From Tatlockia sp. (lineage in GTDB: Bacteria > Cyanobacteriota > Cyanobacteriia > Cyanobacteriales > Chroococcidiopsidaceae): 9,369 nt of DNA. Location: assembly GCA_013698215.1 (NCBI GenBank), contig JACCVJ010000150.1, positions 1 through 9,369 on the forward strand, given 5' to 3'. The notes below the pieces were generated by a model, which made no database searches, had not been told where the DNA came from, and worked only from the letters and a program-made list of their open reading frames with translations. Positions 5,967 through 9,369 of this stretch are shown here, one piece after another; position 1 is the stretch's first letter; every line of letters starts with the position of its first letter. Both the position numbers and the translations under genes were made by a program.

Positions 5967-7765
5967 AAATCTATTTCCTCATCTTCCTCCTCCCAGTCAC
6001 TAGCAGAAGTAGAAACTTGCGTTACTGGGGGAGAGGTTTTTGAGCTAACAAGTGGTTTTAAGTTAAAGTTGACCGTTTCACCCTTAAAAGCCTCAGCTAA
6101 ACGTTGAGATGCGAGTTCTAATTGATTGTCAGCTATTTCAAAAGTGTTATCGGTTCTAGGTGTAGCAACTACTGGGGTTGGTTGTGGCGTGACGACGGGC
6201 AATTCTGGGGCTTTTGGTGGTGGAGGCGGAGGGGAGATAGGCGCTTTTGGCGGCGGTGTAGTTTTAGCTTCTCTCCCCACTTCTACAGTTACTTTTACTT
6301 TTTGCGATCCTAACTTTTGAAAAGCCGCCTCAATATTGGGGATTTTATTTTGTACCATAGCAAGCAATGGTTGAGAGGCAATCCCCACTCGTGCCAAACT
6401 ACCATCAAAAGATAGCAAGCGGCACTGTTGACTGACAAGAGCTTGGGCTGAATAAGGTTGAATTTCTTTAACTACTTGTTGCCATAAGTCGCTATCTCCA
6501 TTGGCGGCGGTTGGTTCTGCGTCTAAAGGCTGAGAAGTTATATCTGGCGGTGCAATGGGGTTTGTAGGTGTTGGTTCAACTCTAGTTATTTGCTCAACAA
6601 CTGGAATTGGTTTAATTTCTTGAATTGGGGCGCTAATAATTTGCTGAGGAATTGCCACCACAGGTTTTTGCGGAGTATTAGCAGACAATAATCCTAATAA
6701 TGTTACTTCTAACCACAAACGCGGTTGAGTAGAGTTTTTGATTTGAACTTCACTTTTTGCCAGGTGCTGTTGTCCGTTGATAATAGTAGCAATTTCTAAC
6801 TTCAAGGCTAGTTCACTTAGTTTTGCCCAAGTTGCGGGAGTAAGAGAGACTAAATCGCTACGAGTAGGGGCAGTTTTAGCAATGAGTAAGTCTCGGTAAA
6901 ATCCAGCGAGATTTTGTAGCACTATCAAGGGTTCGCGCCCTCGATCCATAATTTTTCGAGCGCTTTCTAAGATAGTATCGGGGTGGTTTAAAGCGATCGC
7001 ATTCAACAATTCTAGGCAATCTTTTTCGCTTACTGAGCCTGCTAAATCCCACACGCGCTCAATTGTAATTTCCCCCGATAACAAGCTCAACTGATCGAGC
7101 AAACTTTCCGCATCCCGCAAGCCGCCTTGAGCCAGTTGAGCTACTAATTGCAAAGCCTCGGCGTTAATACTAATGCCTTCTTCGGTGGCAATGTAGCGCA
7201 AATGATCGACTATTGCTTGAATAGGAATGCGGCGAAAATCGAACCTTTGACAGCGAGAAATAATTGTTGGTAAAACTCGCTCTGGATCGGTGGTTGCTAA
7301 GATAAATACCACGCTTTTCGGCGGTTCTTCCAGAGTTTTTAACAGACAATTGAACGCCGCACTCGATAACATATGGCATTCATCGATCGCATAAACTTTA
7401 TAGCGACACTGTACGGGGGCAAATTGGGCGCGTTCGATAATTTCCCGAATGTTGTCTACACCTGTATTACTAGCAGCGTCAATTTCAATGACATCTAAAG
7501 CAATACCTTTAGTAATTCCTTGACAAGCATCGCACTTACCACAAGGCTTTTCTGTCGGCGCGGGGCTACTAAGACAATTGAGAGATTTAGATAAAATCCG
7601 GGCGCTAGAAGTTTTACCCGTCCCTCTTGAGCCTGTAAACAAGTAAGCCGGGGCTATTTGGCTTTTGCGGATAGCATTAGTGAGCGTAGTTGCGATCGCC
7701 TCTTGCCCGACTAAATCGGCAAAAGTTTGCGGTCGATATTTGTGATGTAGCGGCTCGTAAGACAT
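5963..7765 (-). CDS. dnaX: DNA polymerase III subunit gamma/tau
   Basis: A 600-residue clamp-loader ATPase and replisome organiser. The AAA+ module has Walker A GSRGTGKT (45-52), a zinc site at Cys64, Cys75, Cys78 and Cys81, and Walker B VYAIDE (124-129). The usual DEVHML reads DECHML here. LLKTLEEPP (141-149), sensor LATTDPERV, and SRC at 170-172 with the trans-acting arginine follow. The collar domain comes next, then a tau region with a proline-rich linker (about residues 500-540) and an acidic end, DWEEEDEEIDF. There is no intein, unlike DnaX of Synechocystis PCC 6803. I see no E. coli-like A AAA AAG frameshift site, so a short gamma form is not predicted. ATG 7765 has no ribosome binding site at normal distance; the only good one lies 16 bases away inside a hairpin. 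The 3' end overlaps mgdA by 4 bases. Confidence 0.97.
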   Translation of the reverse strand: MSYEPLHHKYRPQTFADLVGQEAIATTLTNAIRKSQIAPAYLFTGSRGTGKTSSARILSKSLNCLSSPAPTEKPCGKCDACQGITKGIALDVIEIDAASNTGVDNIREIIERAQFAPVQCRYKVYAIDECHMLSSAAFNCLLKTLEEPPKSVVFILATTDPERVLPTIISRCQRFDFRRIPIQAIVDHLRYIATEEGISINAEALQLVAQLAQGGLRDAESLLDQLSLLSGEITIERVWDLAGSVSEKDCLELLNAIALNHPDTILESARKIMDRGREPLIVLQNLAGFYRDLLIAKTAPTRSDLVSLTPATWAKLSELALKLEIATIINGQQHLAKSEVQIKNSTQPRLWLEVTLLGLLSANTPQKPVVAIPQQIISAPIQEIKPIPVVEQITRVEPTPTNPIAPPDITSQPLDAEPTAANGDSDLWQQVVKEIQPYSAQALVSQQCRLLSFDGSLARVGIASQPLLAMVQNKIPNIEAAFQKLGSQKVKVTVEVGREAKTTPPPKAPISPPPPPPKAPELPVVTPQPTPVVATPRTDNTFEIADNQLELASQRLAEAFKGETVNFNLKPLVSSKTSPPVTQVSTSASDWEEEDEEIDF

Positions 7766-7779
7766 TAGTTTAAATACAT
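7765..7779 (-). other. Four-codon leader ORF overlapping the dnaX start
   Basis: Immediately upstream of dnaX, ATG TAT TTA AAC TAA (encoding MYLN) ends so that its TAA shares one base with the dnaX ATG, giving TAATG. AGGAGGG (7781-7787) lies just before this ATG with only about two bases of spacing, tighter than usual. It sits 16 bases before the dnaX ATG, looser than usual. The arrangement would allow termination and re-initiation, but such a short ORF could also be chance. Confidence 0.35.
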
Positions 7780-7817
7780 TCCCTCCTACTAGGATAAAGG
7801 AGCAAGGGACGGAATGT
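7776..7817 (-). promoter_or_regulatory. dnaX leader hairpin burying the ribosome binding site
   Basis: Read on the minus strand, ACATTCCGTCC (7817-7807) pairs with GGAGGGAATGT (7786-7776): 10 of 11 positions, with one G-G mismatch and a 20-base loop. The 3' arm contains GGAGG and the ATG of the mini-ORF, so folding would hide the only strong Shine-Dalgarno sequence ahead of dnaX. As DNA, it is equally a dyad between divergent genes. Whether the 5' arm is transcribed depends on the unknown start site. Confidence 0.42.
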
Positions 7818-7828
7818 TTGTTTAATTT

Positions 7829-7842
7829 AGTACAAATTTACT
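7829..7842. promoter_or_regulatory. LexA-like dyad between dnaX and the EamA gene
   Basis: AGTACAAATTTACT fits the cyanobacterial (Anabaena) LexA box consensus RGTACNNNDGTWCB at all but one constrained position (T for G at position 10). The flanking T and A extend the symmetry to TAGTA-N6-TACTA (7828-7843). It lies between two divergent starts. LexA function in cyanobacteria varies between lineages, so the binding protein is inferred. Confidence 0.35.
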
Positions 7843-7849
7843 AGAGGAG
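7843..7849 (+). promoter_or_regulatory. Shine-Dalgarno site fixing a TTG start
   Basis: AGAGGAG is followed by seven bases and TTG at 7857-7859. There is no ATG in frame until well inside the first transporter domain, so this site supports TTG as the start of the EamA gene. Its first two bases belong to the LexA-like dyad. Confidence 0.7.
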
Positions 7850-7856
7850 TAGAGTT

Positions 7857-8756
7857 TTGCAGCGATCGCCTTTTGCCAATCTTGATAGGGAAACCATTGG
7901 CTTAGTCTACGGTTTTTTGGGCGTAATTTGTTTTAGCTTGACTTTACCCGCCACACGGGCGGCAGTAGCGGACTTAGATCCCGTTGTAGTTGGGCTGGGA
8001 CGCTCTATGGTGGCGGCGATGCTGGCGGCGATATTATTGATAATTACTCATCAAAAACCCCCGACTCGCAGGCAAATAAAAAGCTTAATAGTTGTGGCTT
8101 TGGGCGTAGTAATTGGGTTTCCAATTCTATCCGCTTGGGCGATGCTAAACTTACCCGCTTCTCACGGAGCAATTGTTTTAGGAATTGGGCCTTTAACTAC
8201 AGCGATCGCCGGAACACTGCGTACAGGCGATCGCCCATCGGGGGGTTTTTGGCTGGCGAGTATATTAGGTAGCGCTACAGTAGTTAGTTTTGCGGTCTAT
8301 TCTGGGGCGGGACACCTGCAAATAGGAGATTTAGCATTATTGGGGGCGATGATTGCAGCGTCTTTTGGCTATGCAGAGGGCGCACTATTAGCGCAAGTAA
8401 TGGGAGGATGGCAAGTAATTAGTTGGGGCTTAATCGTTGCTGTACCAATGATAATTTTGCCTGTAATTGCCGCCGTGTGGCAGCATGGATTAGTAGCATC
8501 GCCTACAGCATGGTTAGGCTTTGGTTATATTGCAGTATTTAGTCAGTTTTTGGCGTTTTTTGCTTGGTACAAAGGTTTGGCAATGGGCGGAGTGGCGCGA
8601 GTGGGACAAGTTCAACTATTACAGCCATTTTTGACCATAGCCGCCTCAGCATTGCTACTAGGGGAAGGAATTTCGCCTTTAACTATTGGGACAGCAATTG
8701 TCGTACTTATAATTGTGATTTTGGGCAAAAAGGCGGCAGTGAAACGGGTTAAATAA
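7857..8756 (+). CDS. EamA/DMT family transporter
   Basis: A 299-residue inner-membrane protein with about ten hydrophobic helices, arranged as two EamA repeats (about residues 15-145 and 157-290). Typical landmarks are the GVICFSLTLPATRAA segment near the start of repeat 1, LPASHGAIVLGIGPL at its end, and a LLQPFLTIAASALLLGEG segment closing repeat 2. The drug/metabolite transporter superfamily moves amino acids, nucleosides or other small metabolites, commonly outward; the substrate cannot be read from sequence. The start is TTG at 7857, with a well-placed AGAGGAG. The codons right after the start spell a HIP1 octamer (7862-7869). It diverges from dnaX, and its last 8 bases overlap the end of aat on the other strand. 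Confidence 0.9.
   Translation: MQRSPFANLDRETIGLVYGFLGVICFSLTLPATRAAVADLDPVVVGLGRSMVAAMLAAILLIITHQKPPTRRQIKSLIVVALGVVIGFPILSAWAMLNLPASHGAIVLGIGPLTTAIAGTLRTGDRPSGGFWLASILGSATVVSFAVYSGAGHLQIGDLALLGAMIAASFGYAEGALLAQVMGGWQVISWGLIVAVPMIILPVIAAVWQHGLVASPTAWLGFGYIAVFSQFLAFFAWYKGLAMGGVARVGQVQLLQPFLTIAASALLLGEGISPLTIGTAIVVLIIVILGKKAAVKRVK
8202..8234. repeat. HIP1 octamers (closest pair of twelve)
   Basis: GCGATCGC occurs at 8202-8209 and 8227-8234. Ten more perfect copies start at 1663, 1720, 2075, 2183, 5826, 6993, 7692, 7862, 8880 and 9223. This is the highly iterated palindrome of many cyanobacterial genomes, associated with methylation of its core. Copies fall in both coding and non-coding DNA. 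The left 1.6 kb and the 2.2-5.8 kb stretch have none. Confidence 0.95.
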
Positions 8757-9324
8757 GTCTACATCGGCGCTGCAACGATTGTTTAAGCAATCTTTGGTAT
8801 TCTAAATCTGCGACTTGATAAGCCCCAAACCGCTCTAAGTGCGGGTTCATCATTTGGGCATCAAACAGAACAAAGGAATGCGATCGCAATTTTTCTACTA
8901 ATTTCACCATGGCAACTTTTGAGCCGTCGGGAATGCGATAAAACATTGATTCGCCGATAAACATCCCACCGATGGCAATTCCAAGGATTCCCCCGGCTAA
9001 TTCATCACCAAGCCAAGTTTCAAAGCTATAAGCCCAACCATTGAGGTAAAGCGCCCAGTAAATCTCTTGTAACTCCTTTGAAATCCAAGTAGTTTCGCGG
9101 TTAGCACAGCCCTTGACTACCGCTTTAAAATCGCCGTTGATAGCTACTGTGAATTTATCGGAGTTCAAAACGCGCTGCAATGATTTGGGGTAGCGGAATC
9201 GAGCATCTAAAGGAATTAACGTGCGATCGCTGCTCGAATACCACTGCAAGCTTTCGTCTTCTTCCGCCATCAAAAAGTAACCTTGAGCGTAACCCTCAAT
9301 GATGGCTAAAACATCATAATCCAT
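8749..9324 (-). CDS. aat: Leucyl/phenylalanyl-tRNA--protein transferase
   Basis: A 191-residue cytosolic enzyme that transfers Leu or Phe from aminoacyl-tRNA to proteins with N-terminal Arg or Lys, marking them for ClpS/ClpAP-type degradation. Recognisable blocks in order are EGYAQGYFLMA (equivalent of the GxFPW region), LQWYSSSDRTLIPL, TTWISKEL, GWAYSFETW, GGILGIAIGGMFIGESMF, SKVAMVKLVEKL and NPHLERFGA. The protein is shorter than the E. coli enzyme (about 234 residues). In the usual GxAHSxEVW block, the His is Tyr (AYS); this may be a lineage variant. ATG 9324 is the first start before the conserved region; no ribosome binding site is obvious. It converges on the EamA gene with an 8-base overlap. 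Confidence 0.92.
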   Translation of the reverse strand: MDYDVLAIIEGYAQGYFLMAEEDESLQWYSSSDRTLIPLDARFRYPKSLQRVLNSDKFTVAINGDFKAVVKGCANRETTWISKELQEIYWALYLNGWAYSFETWLGDELAGGILGIAIGGMFIGESMFYRIPDGSKVAMVKLVEKLRSHSFVLFDAQMMNPHLERFGAYQVADLEYQRLLKQSLQRRCRLI

Positions 9325-9351
9325 TAATTAATCTGCGAGTTTAGAACGCCA

Positions 9352-9365
9352 TTTTAACGTTAAAA
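9352..9365. promoter_or_regulatory. Perfect 14-bp palindrome upstream of aat
   Basis: TTTTAACGTTAAAA is an exact palindrome centred on CG, 27 bases upstream of the aat start. It lies where an operator or promoter element would. No known cyanobacterial regulator site matches that I can name. The gene to the right is outside the window, so the site could serve either side. Confidence 0.3.
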
Positions 9366-9369
9366 CCCT

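Noticed and set aside
6122..6320. Glycine-rich plus-strand frames opposite dnaX
   Set aside because: They are the antisense of the DnaX proline-rich linker, so the low-complexity composition is explained.
5963..7765. Intein or programmed frameshift in dnaX
   Set aside because: The AAA+ motifs are continuous with no insertion, and I see no A AAA AAG-type slippery heptamer with the expected stimulators; a shorter A-run cannot be excluded as slippery.
1..9369. tRNA, rRNA, CRISPR array or insertion sequence
   Set aside because: Non-coding gaps are all under 200 bases and hold no cloverleaf, repeat-spacer pattern, transposase fragment or target-site duplication that I could see.

Overview
This is a chromosomal window from a cyanobacterium. 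Three things point there. It has twelve perfect copies of the cyanobacterial HIP1 octamer GCGATCGC in 9.4 kb, where about 0.14 would be expected by chance. It carries a monoglucosyldiacylglycerol synthase of the cyanobacterial MgdA (Sll1377) type. It also carries a probable EbsA pilus-biogenesis protein. A Chroococcidiopsis/Gloeocapsa-like lineage is plausible, but the window does not settle this. I see no mobile element, tRNA, rRNA or CRISPR array; this looks like ordinary core chromosome.

Layout. At the left edge is the 3' end of exodeoxyribonuclease III (1-146, +). A long minus-strand block follows, read right to left from about 3407 to 206: ebsA, a possible unannotated small membrane or lipoprotein ORF with a non-canonical start, a BioD-like/DRTGG P-loop protein with a GTG start, a SLOG/DprA-like protein with a TTG start, a MAPEG membrane protein, and yajQ. 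From 3605 the plus strand carries a radical SAM enzyme with an auxiliary-cluster cysteine set; its 3' end overlaps mgdA by 47 bases. mgdA converges on dnaX (DNA polymerase III tau/gamma, 5963-7765, -), and the two genes share a TTAA that supplies both stop codons. dnaX diverges from an EamA-family transporter (7857-8756, +, TTG start), which overlaps the 3' end of aat (8749-9324, -) by 8 bases.

How the genes relate. Most are housekeeping genes (repair, replication, glycolipid synthesis, N-degron tagging) packed with very short gaps and not an obvious single pathway. The functional coupling I would follow is the radical SAM/mgdA overlap, because MgdA makes the precursor of all thylakoid galactolipids. 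Next is the ebsA/small ORF/BioD-like minus-strand cluster.

The most structured non-coding stretch is the 91-base dnaX/EamA divergent region. It holds a near-consensus cyanobacterial LexA-type dyad, an 11-bp hairpin that would bury the only good dnaX ribosome binding site, and a four-codon mini-ORF whose stop overlaps the dnaX start (TAATG). Together these suggest layered control of dnaX. The encoded DnaX also ends in an acidic tail plus IDF that resembles the C-terminal tip of single-stranded DNA-binding protein.

No stretch over 300 bases lacks a gene. The longest gap is the 197-base ebsA/radical SAM divergent region.
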